Both the position numbers and the translations under genes were made by a program. The notes beneath the pieces were generated by a model that saw nothing but the letters and a program-made list of their open reading frames with translations, made no database searches and was not told where the DNA came from. From an uncultured Eubacteriales bacterium (GTDB lineage Bacteria > Bacillota > Clostridia > Christensenellales > CAG-917), in NCBI GenBank assembly GCA_900544575.1, contig UQVO01000009.1, positions 1 through 64,000 of the forward strand: DNA of 64,000 bases. The letters run 5' to 3'. Positions 34,444 to 42,686 of the stretch are shown one piece after another (positions within the stretch are counted from its first letter, which is position 1; each line of letters starts with the position of its first letter).

Positions 34444-34510
34444 GTCGCAAGCTTTTTGCGACTTTCAAGAAATTTTTATCAGCCAAATAGGAAGACTATT
34501 TTCCTATTTG
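34444..34510. promoter_or_regulatory. Two palindromes upstream of the small sigma-like gene
   Basis: GTCGCAA/TTGCGAC (34444-34462, 5-bp spacer) and CAAATAGGAA/TTCCTATTTG (34484-34510, 7-bp spacer) are perfect inverted repeats in an A+T-rich tract just before the gene. They are likely operators or promoter elements. Confidence 0.5.
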
Positions 34511-34885
34511 AAAAAATTTTTGCTTATTTTTCTACCATGCCGAACGATCGCATGAATGCGCCTTCTGCCTTTCGTCTTCGGGATGTTGGGAGAGCGGCTT
34601 TGTCCGTCAAAGGCGCGCGGCAATTTTGAGAAAACCATAAATGAGAAAACACAGACAAAATTCCCTCGCGTCCCTTGCGGGCAGACCTTTGACAGACCGC
34701 GCTTCGCTCTCCCGTTTCGGTCGCGCCGAAAGGCAGAAAAGACGTGCCGAAACAATACCTGTTCCGTTGGGATTTTTTACCGGTACGTTGGGAAACGGAT
34801 GGGAAACACTACACTCCCCGTGCCTGTTCGCCCCTGCCGTAAAGGCGTATGCTGTAAGCAAAAAATTCAGGAGGAATAACCACCA
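34511..34885 (+). other. Leader region of the serine recombinase gene
   Basis: About 375 bp. A frame of 82 codons (ATG 34641, TGA 34889) overlaps the recombinase start by ATGA and is basic (MRKHRQNSLASLAGRP), but it has no good ribosome site. A small TTTCGG/CCGAAA hairpin lies at 34715-34731. It may be a leader peptide or simply untranslated sequence; I do not call it a gene. Confidence 0.35.
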
Positions 34886-36433
34886 ATGAAAACAGCGGTC
34901 ATCTATGCCAGATATTCATCTGACAGCCAGACGGAGCAATCCATCGAAGGACAAGTCCGAGTCTGTAAACAGTTCGCGGAAAAGAACGATTTGCTCATTG
35001 TGGACAGCTACATAGACAGAGCGACCACGGGAACAAACGACAATCGTGCGGCATTTCAGCAAATGCTGCGAGACAGCAAAAAAGCCCAATGGGGCGCGGT
35101 CATCGTTTATAAATTAGATAGGTTCGCCCGCAACAAATACGAATCCGTCGTCAACCGCAAGAAACTCAAAGACAACGGCGTGGAACTCGTTTCCGCTATG
35201 GAGAATATTCCCGACACGCCGGAAGGAAAGCTCTTTCTCGCAGTTATAGAGGGCTTCAACGAATACTTCTCGGAAGACCTCAAACAAAAAGTCAACCGCG
35301 GTTTACGGGAAAGCTGGCTCAAAGGCAACGCCACGGGCGGGCATCCGCCTTTCGGATATGTCATCAAAGACAAGAAATACATCATAGACGAAGCAGAGGC
35401 AGAGGTCGTGCGCGAGATATTCATGAAATACGCGCAGGGTTATAAAGCCGTCGCCATCGCCGAAGATCTGAAAGCGCGGAATGTTCGCCGCAAGTGCGGA
35501 AAGCATATAAACCACAAATACGTCTATGTCATCCTGCACGACAAACGCTACATCGGAGAAGTTACTCATCAGGGAACAACTTATTACAACATCTTTCCGC
35601 CCATCATCGCAAAGGAGGTCTGGAACCAAGTGGACGCAATCAATCGGGAAAACAAAATTTCACCCAGCCGCAAGAAAGAGATCTTCGACTACATACTCTC
35701 GGGAAAGCTCATCTGCGGAAACTGTAAACACCGCATGAGCGGAGAAAGCGGCACATCGCGCAACGGAGAGATACACTATTACTATGTCTGTCTCTCAAAA
35801 CGGCGCGGAAAGGCGGACTGCGATTGTAAAGCCGTCAAAAAGCAAGAGTTAGAAGATTATGTCATCGACGCTACCGTCTCTATGTTGCAACGGAACAGCA
35901 TCATCACGAAAATTGCGGAAACCATTGTAAAAGTGCATGAAAAAATAATGCGGGACAATTCAGGATTGCAAATCCTCATCAAGAAGAGAGACGAAGCAAA
36001 ACGAGCAGCCGGCAACATCGTGAAAGCCATTGAACAAGGCATCATTATGGATTTTACGAAAGACAGGTTGGCGGCGTTGCAGGAAGAATTGAACAGGCTG
36101 GACATCGAGATAAACAAGGAATCGCAGAAAACATATGCCCACGTCACCGTGGAGGACGTGGAAAAGTATCTGCTTTCCAAAGTCTTCAAAGACCCGGACG
36201 ACATCAAGACACGAAAACTGCTCGTAAACACCTTTATCCGCGACATCCTTTGGTACGGCGACCACATTGTCATCACCTACAACTTCCAAGAGTATGCTAC
36301 GACGGACAGGTTCTGCAAATCCTATGTCGAGCAATTAGAAAAGCAGGTCGGGGAGGCTTCCCGATCTGCTTCTTCTTTCCCTCTCGGTTCGTACAAATTC
36401 CGGCACTCTGCACCAAAAAACTCCTCTTATTGA
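34886..36433 (+). CDS. Large serine recombinase
   Basis: A 515-residue site-specific recombinase. The catalytic domain (1-150) opens AVIYARYSSDSQTEQS, with the nucleophile at about Ser11, and has YKLDRFARN. The recombinase domain contains GHPPFGYV and IAEDLKARNV. The zinc ribbon is GKLICGNCKHRM plus CLSKRRGKADCDC. A coiled coil lies at about 370-420. AGGAGGAA precedes the start. Its stop codon sits inside the following terminator hairpin. Located at the right edge of the island, it is the best candidate for mobilising the whole block or the most recent layer of it. Confidence 0.93.
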   Translation: MKTAVIYARYSSDSQTEQSIEGQVRVCKQFAEKNDLLIVDSYIDRATTGTNDNRAAFQQMLRDSKKAQWGAVIVYKLDRFARNKYESVVNRKKLKDNGVELVSAMENIPDTPEGKLFLAVIEGFNEYFSEDLKQKVNRGLRESWLKGNATGGHPPFGYVIKDKKYIIDEAEAEVVREIFMKYAQGYKAVAIAEDLKARNVRRKCGKHINHKYVYVILHDKRYIGEVTHQGTTYYNIFPPIIAKEVWNQVDAINRENKISPSRKKEIFDYILSGKLICGNCKHRMSGESGTSRNGEIHYYYVCLSKRRGKADCDCKAVKKQELEDYVIDATVSMLQRNSIITKIAETIVKVHEKIMRDNSGLQILIKKRDEAKRAAGNIVKAIEQGIIMDFTKDRLAALQEELNRLDIEINKESQKTYAHVTVEDVEKYLLSKVFKDPDDIKTRKLLVNTFIRDILWYGDHIVITYNFQEYATTDRFCKSYVEQLEKQVGEASRSASSFPLGSYKFRHSAPKNSSY

Positions 36434-36442
36434 GGAGTTTTT
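36416..36442 (+). terminator. Terminator overlapping the recombinase stop codon
   Basis: AAAAACTCCTC and GAGGAGTTTTT pair perfectly over 11 bp around a TTATT loop. The recombinase TGA lies at the loop/right-arm boundary. Confidence 0.88.
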
Positions 36443-36567
36443 CTTTTCCGAGGTGTCCCTCTCATCTTTCGCTGACGCGAGCGCGGAAATGCCGGCTGAC
36501 AATTCCGTCGCGGTGCAGAACGTATCGGCAACGGAATCGGGACGGTTTAACCGTAGTCGGCGGGCGA

Positions 36568-37263
36568 TTAAAGTTTCCGTTTCAGGTAGTAGGCGGTGCA
36601 ATCGTCGACGCAAAGGCAGCCGAGGATGCCGCCGAGGTAGACGCCCGTGTCGATATGAATTTTGCAGTAATCGCGGATGTCGCGGCTGCACGCGGCTTCT
36701 TCGCTGCGCGGATAAAACAAAAATCTGTCGTCACCCGAAATGTTTCTCACGGGCGTATGCCCGAAAACTATACATTTCGCATCCCGCGGGAACACATCCT
36801 TGCCGTTGAGCGCGCGCGAATAAACGAATTCCTCATAAGGCGTTTCGGAAAAAGGCAGCACCGCTCCGCTCTCATCCATCCCCACGGAAGCGTGAACGCC
36901 GATGAAGTCCTCTTCCTCGAAATAAAGAGGCAGGGAGTCCAGCCAATCCACGATATCGAAGCTCATATCTTTGCCGTCCCCCGGGAAATAGCGGCGCAAG
37001 GCGTCCGACACTTCGTCGAAATCGCCGTCGGAATTTTTCATCAGCCCGTGATACGCTTTCAGGAAATCGCACTCGTGATTGCCGAGTATGCAATGTATGT
37101 TCGGCACGTTGCGCAGAAGGTTGCAAAGCGCGACCGTGTCGTTTCCCTTGTCCGTCATATCTCCGAGCACGAAAAGCTCGTCGCTGTCGGAAAATTTCAC
37201 ATATTCCATCAGCCGACAAAACAAATCGTATTCTCCGTGGATGTCAGAAATGCAGTACCTCAT
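36568..37263 (-). CDS. Metallophosphoesterase, Ser/Thr phosphatase or PrpE-like
   Basis: A 231-residue calcineurin-like phosphoesterase with all metal motifs: DIHGEYDLF at the N terminus, GDMTDKGNDTV, LGNHECDFL, and later GVHAS and VFGHTPV. This spacing is typical of bacterial Ser/Thr protein phosphatases and of diadenosine tetraphosphatase PrpE. ATG 37263 is chosen because the promoter at 37298-37326 would start transcription near 37291, ruling out longer frames. The gene stands alone between the island and the tRNA cluster. Substrate undetermined. Confidence 0.88.
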   Translation of the reverse strand: MRYCISDIHGEYDLFCRLMEYVKFSDSDELFVLGDMTDKGNDTVALCNLLRNVPNIHCILGNHECDFLKAYHGLMKNSDGDFDEVSDALRRYFPGDGKDMSFDIVDWLDSLPLYFEEEDFIGVHASVGMDESGAVLPFSETPYEEFVYSRALNGKDVFPRDAKCIVFGHTPVRNISGDDRFLFYPRSEEAACSRDIRDYCKIHIDTGVYLGGILGCLCVDDCTAYYLKRKL

Positions 37264-37297
37264 CTTTATAAGCAATGAAACATCATACTTCGGTTTC

Positions 37298-37326
37298 ATT
37301 ATAATGAACTCTGTCGGGTTTTTCAA
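37298..37326 (-). promoter_or_regulatory. Sigma-A promoter of the phosphoesterase gene
   Basis: On the minus strand TTGAAA (37321-37326), a 17-bp spacer and TATAAT (37298-37303). Confidence 0.85.
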
Positions 37327-37444
37327 TGCGACTTGCTCAAAACGGCGGCAAGTCAACGGAATTGCAAACAAGCCGGCAGCTGCGGCATCACGCGCCGACC
37401 GCACGGGAAACCGAAACTTCATAAGACAGAACGCCGAAAAAAGC

Positions 37445-37474
37445 AAAAGCGGTATCGCATAAGATACCGCTTTT
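37445..37474. terminator. Terminator after the tRNA-Gly/tRNA-Cys unit
   Basis: AAAAGCGGTATC and GATACCGCTTTT form a perfect 12-bp stem with a 6-nt loop, immediately beyond tRNA-Cys. Confidence 0.9.
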
Positions 37475-37478
37475 CGTT

Positions 37479-37553
37479 TGGAGGCACCATCCGGATTTGA
37501 ACCGGAGAATGAGGGTTTTGCAGACCCTTGCCTTACCTCTTGGCTATGGTGCC
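37479..37553 (-). tRNA. tRNA-Cys (GCA)
   Basis: Acceptor arms GGCACCA and TGGTGCC, discriminator T and encoded CCA. The anticodon loop CTGCAAA gives GCA. The T arm carries TTCAAAT. Confidence 0.97.
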
Positions 37554-37560
37554 GTTCATT

Positions 37561-37635
37561 TGGAGCGGGAGACGGGATTCGGACCCGCGACTTTCACCTT
37601 GGCAAGGTGACACTCTACCACTGAGTCACTCCCGC
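37561..37635 (-). tRNA. tRNA-Gly (GCC)
   Basis: Acceptor arms GCGGGAG and CTCCCGC, discriminator T and encoded CCA. The anticodon stem CACCT/AGGTG encloses TGCCA, giving anticodon GCC. It lies 7 bp upstream of tRNA-Cys on the same transcript. Confidence 0.97.
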
Positions 37636-37702
37636 GCGCTTTATCAATATATCAAAAGGACGCCGTTTTGGCAACCGATTTTTCAAAATAAAGCCGTTCG
37701 GG

Positions 37703-38500
37703 TCAATTTTTGCGTATGCGGAGTTGCTCGGCAAACGCCGCGAGCTCTTCGCCGAAAGGAAGACCCCCCGCGCACCTCACCGCTCTTTCGGTGCACTCGT
37801 CGAGGAGTTTGCGTCCGCGCTCCGCGCCAATGACGGCGACGAGAGAATTTTCCTCGCCCTCGTCGAGCAGGTCGTCCGCAATCTGAAATCCGAGTCCGAG
37901 CGCCCCGGCATACTCCGCGATAAGGCGGATTTGCTTGTCGTCCGCGCCCGCGACCGTTGCGCCCGCGACAAAAGCGGCTCTGATGAGCGCGCCCGTCTTC
38001 AACGCATACATTTTGCGGAATTCCTCTTCCGTGCGCATTCCGGCAAGGTCGTACACCTGCCCTCTCACCATATCTTCGGCGGCTTTGGTCATCACCGCCG
38101 CCGCGGCGGCATATTTTCTTCCGAACTGCACCGCTCCCGACGCCAGCACCTGCGCGGCGCGGCTGAGCAACGCGTCGCCGACGAGTATTGCGGCGGCTTC
38201 GCCGAACTTCTTGTGCACGGTAAGACGTCCGCGGCGGTAATCGTCGTTGTCCATTGCGGGCAGGTCGTCGTGCACGAGCGAATAGCTGTGCACAAGCTCT
38301 ATCGCGCCCGCGAGACTCAGCACCTCGTCGAGAGGCGGCGCGGCGGACACCGAAGCCGCTCCGAGATATACTCCGACGGGACGCACGCGCTTTCCTCCGC
38401 CGAAACAGGCGTAGCGCATAGCGTCGTCAAACTCCTCCGAGCCGTCGAACAGCGTGGAAAAACACTTTTCGAAAAGCGCGCGGAAATCCGAAACGTTCAT
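37703..38500 (-). CDS. ispA: Farnesyl/geranylgeranyl diphosphate synthase
   Basis: Trans-prenyl transferase of 265 residues that condenses isopentenyl diphosphate with allylic diphosphates for quinone and undecaprenyl precursors. The first aspartate-rich motif is DDLPAMDNDD (about 77-86), followed by RRG. The second is GFQIADDLLD (about 211-220). GGGKRVRP near residue 35 binds diphosphate. Its start overlaps the xseB stop by ATGA (38497-38500). The asp23-nusB-xseA-xseB-ispA order matches B. subtilis. Chain length cannot be fixed from sequence alone; the short chain type is most likely. Confidence 0.94.
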   Translation of the reverse strand: MNVSDFRALFEKCFSTLFDGSEEFDDAMRYACFGGGKRVRPVGVYLGAASVSAAPPLDEVLSLAGAIELVHSYSLVHDDLPAMDNDDYRRGRLTVHKKFGEAAAILVGDALLSRAAQVLASGAVQFGRKYAAAAAVMTKAAEDMVRGQVYDLAGMRTEEEFRKMYALKTGALIRAAFVAGATVAGADDKQIRLIAEYAGALGLGFQIADDLLDEGEENSLVAVIGAERGRKLLDECTERAVRCAGGLPFGEELAAFAEQLRIRKN

Positions 38501-38724
38501 TTTTCCAAAGTGAATTCCTCGGTGATTTTGTCCAAATCCCCGACGAGGAGTTCCAGCTTGCCCTTTTCCGCTTTGAGTTCGGAAATGCAGAGTTTGGTGA
38601 GCTCTATCCCCTTGGAAAACGCCGCTATCGCCTCGTCGAGCGGCACGTCGCTTTCCAGCTTTCTGACAAGCGCTTCGAGCTGTGCCAGATTGTCTTCGAA
38701 TTTGTTCATTTTTTCATCAGCCAT
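38497..38724 (-). CDS. xseB: Exodeoxyribonuclease VII small subunit
   Basis: A 75-residue helical protein (MADEKMNKFEDNLAQLEALV) with the family pattern of a heptad-rich first helix, then LDEAIAAFSKGIELTK. It associates in several copies with XseA. The start at 38724 has GGAGG five bases upstream, whereas a longer frame has none. It lies 31 bp after xseA and overlaps ispA. Confidence 0.95.
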   Translation of the reverse strand: MADEKMNKFEDNLAQLEALVRKLESDVPLDEAIAAFSKGIELTKLCISELKAEKGKLELLVGDLDKITEEFTLEK

Positions 38725-38755
38725 ACAGCCTCCGTCCGCACGAGATGCGGAACAC

Positions 38756-39961
38756 TTATTTTTCGTCGGGTACGATGCGGGTGACCTGCGCATCGAAACT
38801 GCCGTCCCCGCCGCGTGCCGTGACGGTGTCGCCCACGGCGAGCTTTCTGACGGACGTCACGCTTCTGCCCGCCGCCTGCACGTTGAAATATCCTCTGGAA
38901 AGCACTTTGAGAGGGCTGAGAGCGTCCAGCATACCCGAGAGTTTTCCGAGCTTTGCCTCCGCCGCCGCGACCTTGCTCTCCGCAAGAATCCTGAGCCGCG
39001 AGGACAGCGCGCGCACCCTGTTCTCCCGCGCGGTGTGGAAGGAAACCATACGCCTGCCGAGCGCCGCGCCCGCAATGCTTGTGCGCGAACTCTTCCTTTC
39101 GAAATTGCGAAGCACTCCGCGTCTCATATCGGCGGCATACTTTTTCACGGTGTCCGCAAGAGCGTAATAGTCGTAAGCCACCAGCTCCGCCGCGGCGGTC
39201 GGAGTCGCGGCGCGGACGTCCGCAACAAAATCCGCAAGCGAAAAGTCCGTTTCGTGTCCGACGGCGGAAACGACGGGGGTCTTCATATCGTAAATCGCCC
39301 TAACGAGCTCCTCGTCGTAAAACGGCGCAAGGTCTTCCAGCGACCCGCCGCCTCTTGCGATTATGACCACGTCATAGCCGAGAGCGTCCACTCTGCGGAG
39401 CACTCCCGCAATCTCGTGCGCCGCCCCTTCGCCCTGCACCCTGACGTCGCGCACGGTGATATTGATGACGGGGTTCTTTCTGCGGACGGTGGTGACGATG
39501 TCGCGGATGACCGCGCCCGTTTTGGACGTCACGACGAGCACGTCCTTCGGAAATTTAGGCACGGGAACTTTGTGTTTTTCGTCGAAAAGCCCTTCCGCCG
39601 CAAGTTTTGCGCGCAGTCTTTCGAACTCAATTGCGAGCAGCCCCTTCCCCGCGGGAGTGATTGCGGACGCGACGAAGGAAAGCCTGCCTCCCTTCGTCCA
39701 GTAATCCACGCTGCCGCGGACGATGACGCTCTCTCCGTCCTTCGGTATATAAGTGCGCGCCGCATTGAAAGAGGTGCACTGTATCTGCGACTCCCTGTCT
39801 TTCAGCGTAAAATAAAGATGCGCGCCGCTCATACGCGCACCCGACACTTCACCGAACACTTCAAGCCCGCGGAAAATAGGCGCGTCCAGACACGCTTTGA
39901 GCGTCGCATTGAGCTCCGTGACGCTGATTGCTTTTTCCGAAATCGGGTTTTGTGTTGTCAT
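38756..39961 (-). CDS. xseA: Exodeoxyribonuclease VII large subunit
   Basis: A 401-residue nuclease subunit that degrades single-stranded DNA from either end. The N-terminal OB fold carries SVTELNATLK and GEVSGARMSGAHLYFTLKD. The catalytic domain has VVTSKTGAVIRDI, VIIARGGGSLEDL and VSAVGHETDFSLAD. A coiled coil region (about 260-330) is followed by a C-terminal barrel with LSRGYFNVQ. Complete and in the expected operon. Confidence 0.96.
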   Translation of the reverse strand: MTTQNPISEKAISVTELNATLKACLDAPIFRGLEVFGEVSGARMSGAHLYFTLKDRESQIQCTSFNAARTYIPKDGESVIVRGSVDYWTKGGRLSFVASAITPAGKGLLAIEFERLRAKLAAEGLFDEKHKVPVPKFPKDVLVVTSKTGAVIRDIVTTVRRKNPVINITVRDVRVQGEGAAHEIAGVLRRVDALGYDVVIIARGGGSLEDLAPFYDEELVRAIYDMKTPVVSAVGHETDFSLADFVADVRAATPTAAAELVAYDYYALADTVKKYAADMRRGVLRNFERKSSRTSIAGAALGRRMVSFHTARENRVRALSSRLRILAESKVAAAEAKLGKLSGMLDALSPLKVLSRGYFNVQAAGRSVTSVRKLAVGDTVTARGGDGSFDAQVTRIVPDEK

Positions 39962-39991
39962 TTTAACGCAATAAACTTTGAAATCAGCGCA

Positions 39992-40396
39992 TTATGCGCT
40001 TTGCCCGTTCTCGCGGACAAACTTCGCCAGAACGCCGTTTACGAACGCGCCCGACTTTTCCGTGCCGTACTTTTTGGCAAGGGAAACCGCTTCGTTGACG
40101 ACGACTTTCGCAGGCGTTTCGCCCTTTTTCAGCTCGTAAAGAGCGATGAGCAGGACGCAGAGATCGGGACGGTAAAGCCTGTCCACGGTGTAGCGTTCCA
40201 GCTTGCCCGCAAGCTCCGCTTTGAGCGCGTCCGCGTTCTCCGACACGCCGTCGTAACAGTCGCGTATGAAAGCCTTGTCCTCGTCGTCGAGGTCGGCGTC
40301 GGTCAGGAAAAGTTCCAGCGTATCGGGATTTTCCTTGCCGTAAAAGGTGTATTCGAACACCAGCTTGAAAACGTATTCTCTGCTTGCTCTTCTCAT
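39992..40396 (-). CDS. nusB: Transcription antitermination factor NusB
   Basis: A 134-residue all-helical protein binding boxA RNA with NusE for rRNA antitermination. It opens MRRASREYVFKLVFEYTF and carries the RVDRL-like TVDRLYRPDL segment and the conserved VVVNEAVSLAKKYGTEKSGAFVNGVL-type C-terminal helices. It overlaps asp23 by four bases (40393-40396). xseA follows 30 bp downstream; folD, found here in some relatives, is absent. Confidence 0.95.
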   Translation of the reverse strand: MRRASREYVFKLVFEYTFYGKENPDTLELFLTDADLDDEDKAFIRDCYDGVSENADALKAELAGKLERYTVDRLYRPDLCVLLIALYELKKGETPAKVVVNEAVSLAKKYGTEKSGAFVNGVLAKFVRENGQSA

Positions 40397-40737
40397 ATAT
40401 CCGTCTGAGTGGGGAAAAGCACGCTCACCACCTGCACGTTGACGCTGTGCACGCGGAAGCGCGTCGCATTTTCTATCTCTTCCTTGACGCGCAGCTGAAC
40501 GGCTGCAACCGCTTCGGGCACGCGGCAGGGATAATTGACATTGACGAAAACGTCCACGGCGACCTTGTCGTTGGGCAGAAAATAGACGGAAACGCCGCCG
40601 CCGCGTATGGCACGCTTGGAAGAGTCGCGCGAGCGCAGCACTTCCACTCCCTCCACCTCCGCCGCCGCGTCGGACGCCAGCGACATTATGACGTCGGAAA
40701 ACACCGACAAATTCTTCGCATTCATTTCTTTGGGCAT
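40393..40737 (-). CDS. Asp23/Gls24 family protein (AmaP-type envelope stress)
   Basis: A 114-residue protein of the Asp23 family (YqhY type). The core has LASDAAAEVEGVEVL, GVSVYFLPNDKVAVDVFVNV and an amphipathic VQLRVKEEIENATRF helix. In Bacillota YqhY is encoded with accBC and nusB and has been linked to fatty-acid synthesis control. Here it heads nusB-xseA-xseB-ispA. The start at 40737 is chosen from promoter position and the family N terminus; ATG 40725 is an alternative. Confidence 0.88.
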   Translation of the reverse strand: MPKEMNAKNLSVFSDVIMSLASDAAAEVEGVEVLRSRDSSKRAIRGGGVSVYFLPNDKVAVDVFVNVNYPCRVPEAVAAVQLRVKEEIENATRFRVHSVNVQVVSVLFPTQTDI

Positions 40738-40754
40738 AAATTCACCGTGAAAGC

Positions 40755-40783
40755 AGTATATCACAATGCCCGCCCGCGCGCAA
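40755..40783 (-). promoter_or_regulatory. Promoter of the asp23-nusB-xseAB-ispA operon
   Basis: On the minus strand TTGCGC (40778-40783), a 17-bp spacer and TATACT (40755-40760), 17 bp before the asp23 start. Confidence 0.65.
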
Positions 40784-40817
40784 CCCGACCGCCGCAAAAT
40801 AAAGCGGCAAAAAGAAA

Positions 40818-40842
40818 TTCGTCCGCAGCACAGGCGGACGAA
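40818..40842 (-). terminator. Terminator of the redox/cupin operon
   Basis: TTCGTCCGC and GCGGACGAA form a 9-bp stem with a 7-nt loop, followed by a T-rich tract on the minus strand, just past the acetyltransferase gene. Confidence 0.78.
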
Positions 40843-40870
40843 CGGCAAAATCACCGCAGCGGCGGAAAAC

Positions 40871-41449
40871 CTACTCTCCGTCGTGTTCGATGTGCCTTAT
40901 GACCTTTGCGGGGACTCCGCCTACCACGGTGTTTGCGGGCACGTCGCGCGTCACCACCGCTCCCGCGGCGATGACGGAGTTGTCGCCCACGGTCACTCCT
41001 GCAAGCAACGTCGCGTGAGAGCCCACCCAGACGTTTTTCCCCAGTTTTATGGGCGCGGGATACATCCCCGCACGCAGTTCGGGGTCGAGGGCGTGATTGA
41101 GCGTCGCAAAGACGACCTGATGCCCGATGAGACAGTTGTCGCCTATTTCAACTCCGCCCTGGTCCTGAAAACAGCAGCCCGAGTTTATAAACACGTTCTT
41201 ACCCACCGTGATGTTCTTGCCGAAATCGGTGTATATCGGCGGAAAGAGGGCGAAACTCTCGTCGACTTCCCTTCCCGTCAGACGCGAGAAAAGCTCTCGG
41301 AGTTCCTCGGCGGTGTGGTAAGAGTTGTTTATTTCGGCGGTTATCATCTGCGCTTCTCTCGCAAACGGCCGCATAACGGCGCTCGCTTCCGAACCCGGCG
41401 CGATGAAATTCCTCCCTGCGACAAACTTCCTGTATTCTTCTAGCGTCAT
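40871..41449 (-). CDS. Maltose/galactoside O-acetyltransferase-like hexapeptide protein
   Basis: A 192-residue left-handed beta-helix acetyltransferase. The N-terminal maltose-acetyltransferase cap has the helix MTLEEYRKFVAG and YHTAEELRELF. Hexapeptide repeats follow: IGDNCLIGHQV, then HALDPELRAG with the catalytic His, IKLGKNVWVGSH and VIAAGAVV. It probably acetylates a sugar or a similar small hydroxyl compound with acetyl-CoA. The start at 41449 has GGAGGG. It is last in a four-gene unit with a flavin reductase, a CMD protein and a cupin. Confidence 0.85.
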   Translation of the reverse strand: MTLEEYRKFVAGRNFIAPGSEASAVMRPFAREAQMITAEINNSYHTAEELRELFSRLTGREVDESFALFPPIYTDFGKNITVGKNVFINSGCCFQDQGGVEIGDNCLIGHQVVFATLNHALDPELRAGMYPAPIKLGKNVWVGSHATLLAGVTVGDNSVIAAGAVVTRDVPANTVVGGVPAKVIRHIEHDGE

Positions 41450-41469
41450 TTTCCCTCCGAAACGTCCCG

Positions 41470-41898
41470 TCAGTCGAGTTTGCCGTACTCTTCGTCGGTG
41501 ACGGCTTCCTGCCATTCGTTGCGAGTGTCCTTGCCCGGCACTTCGACCGCTATGTGCGAAAACCAGCTGTCCTTTTTCGCCCCGTGCCAATGTTTCACTT
41601 CCGCGGGGATTTCGACCACGTCGCCCGCCGACAGGGAGCGCGGAGCTTTGCCCCATTCCTGATACCAGCCCTCTCCCGCGACGCAAAGCAAAATCTGCCC
41701 GCCGCCTTCGGAGGCGTGATGGGTGTGCCAGTTGTTGCGGCATCCCGGTTCGAACGTCACGTTGGCAAAGAAAGGTTTCCCCGTCCCGGTGACGGTCAGG
41801 GGATTGAGATAAGATTTGCCGATGAAATACTGTGCAAACGCCGTGTTCTCGCTGCCGAGCCCGAACACGTTCTGCTTCTCGAATTGCTTGTAATCCAC
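41470..41898 (-). CDS. Cupin-domain protein
   Basis: A 142-residue single-domain cupin. Metal ligands fit NWHTHHASEGGGQILL (two His and a Glu/Gln) and the second motif VVEIPAEVKHWHGAKK (His). Related proteins are called carboxymuconolactone-associated cupins. The start is GTG 41898, seven bases after GGAGG. It lies 23 bp after the CMD gene, a frequent pairing. The reaction is unknown. Confidence 0.85.
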   Translation of the reverse strand: MDYKQFEKQNVFGLGSENTAFAQYFIGKSYLNPLTVTGTGKPFFANVTFEPGCRNNWHTHHASEGGGQILLCVAGEGWYQEWGKAPRSLSAGDVVEIPAEVKHWHGAKKDSWFSHIAVEVPGKDTRNEWQEAVTDEEYGKLD

Positions 41899-41921
41899 GT
41901 TTATACCTCCTGAACGAACAG

Positions 41922-42674
41922 TTAAACCAGCAGTTCTTTCGCGCAGTTGAGCGCATTGAACAACCTCGGAATGCCCATATACGGCATTGCGTGGACGAGT
42001 GCGCACACCACTTCCTCTTTGGAACAGCCGACTTTCAGCGCGCCCGCAACGTGGGAGCGCACCTGCGTTTCGGCGCCGCCGACGGCCGCGAGAATGACGA
42101 CGGTGAGCAGCTCCCTGTCCTTGGCGCAAAGCCCCTTGCGCGTCGCAAAATCCCCGAAGCCCAGCCCGGAGAGGAAGCGCGGCACCGCCTCCGCAAACTC
42201 GGCGGGCAGCCACGCGTATCTTTCCTTGATTTCCGTGCCGTACACCGCCTCCTGCAATTTCACGCCCTCGGCAAGTCTTGTGTCCTCCGTCACGGTTTCC
42301 GCGTTTTCGAGCGGCAGAGAAATCCCGTTCGCCTCGAACACCTTGTCAATGACGGCGATTGCGTTCAGCGTCTTGGGGAACCCGACAAAAGGCGCGCATT
42401 GATATACGACTTCCCTTATCTCCGCAGGCGAAACGCCGATATGCAGACACGCCGCGGTGTGCGATTCCAGCTGCGGAAGAGTCTGATTGACCGTCAGCAC
42501 GGTGACGGTGATAAGCTCGCGCATACGGTTGTCGAGCGAGCCCGTATAACACACCTCGCCGAAAATGAACCGTTGCAATATGCGCATAAATTCGGGGTCT
42601 TTCCCCTCATTCGTCACGGGTTTGCCGCCGAAGAGCTCCGCAAATTTTTCTTCGCATCTTTCCACTCTGTCCAT
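41922..42674 (-). CDS. Tandem carboxymuconolactone decarboxylase-like protein
   Basis: A 250-residue protein with two CMD/AhpD-like helical repeats: about 20-115 (RMRELITVTVL...SHTAACLHIGVSPAEIREVVYQ split by short gaps) and 150-245 (KDRELLTVVILAAVGGAETQ then GCSKEEVVCALVH). The redox C-x-x-C of AhpD is missing, so a peroxidase-type role is unlikely. A non-redox lyase-like or quinone-handling activity with the cupin and reductase is more plausible. Start at 42674, 12 bp after the reductase gene. Confidence 0.82.
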   Translation of the reverse strand: MDRVERCEEKFAELFGGKPVTNEGKDPEFMRILQRFIFGEVCYTGSLDNRMRELITVTVLTVNQTLPQLESHTAACLHIGVSPAEIREVVYQCAPFVGFPKTLNAIAVIDKVFEANGISLPLENAETVTEDTRLAEGVKLQEAVYGTEIKERYAWLPAEFAEAVPRFLSGLGFGDFATRKGLCAKDRELLTVVILAAVGGAETQVRSHVAGALKVGCSKEEVVCALVHAMPYMGIPRLFNALNCAKELLV

Positions 42675-42686
42675 AAAAGCCTCCTG

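Larger units (their letters stand above)
21742..36442. mobile_element. Mosaic accessory island with two recombinases
   Basis: Between tRNA-Leu(UAA) and the phosphoesterase gene lie genes with visibly different base composition: markedly A+T-rich at about 21.8-25.2 kb and 28.2-30 kb, intermediate elsewhere. They include a tyrosine integrase, an HUH initiator, a large serine recombinase at the right edge, regulators and defence-type genes. No direct repeat flanking the whole block was found, and no relaxase or conjugation genes are present. It may be several nested or successive insertions. The edges are approximate. Confidence 0.7.

Noticed and set aside
36361..36420. A tRNA 3' fragment before the recombinase terminator
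   Set aside because: The apparent T loop is too long and no matching acceptor or anticodon arm is present upstream.
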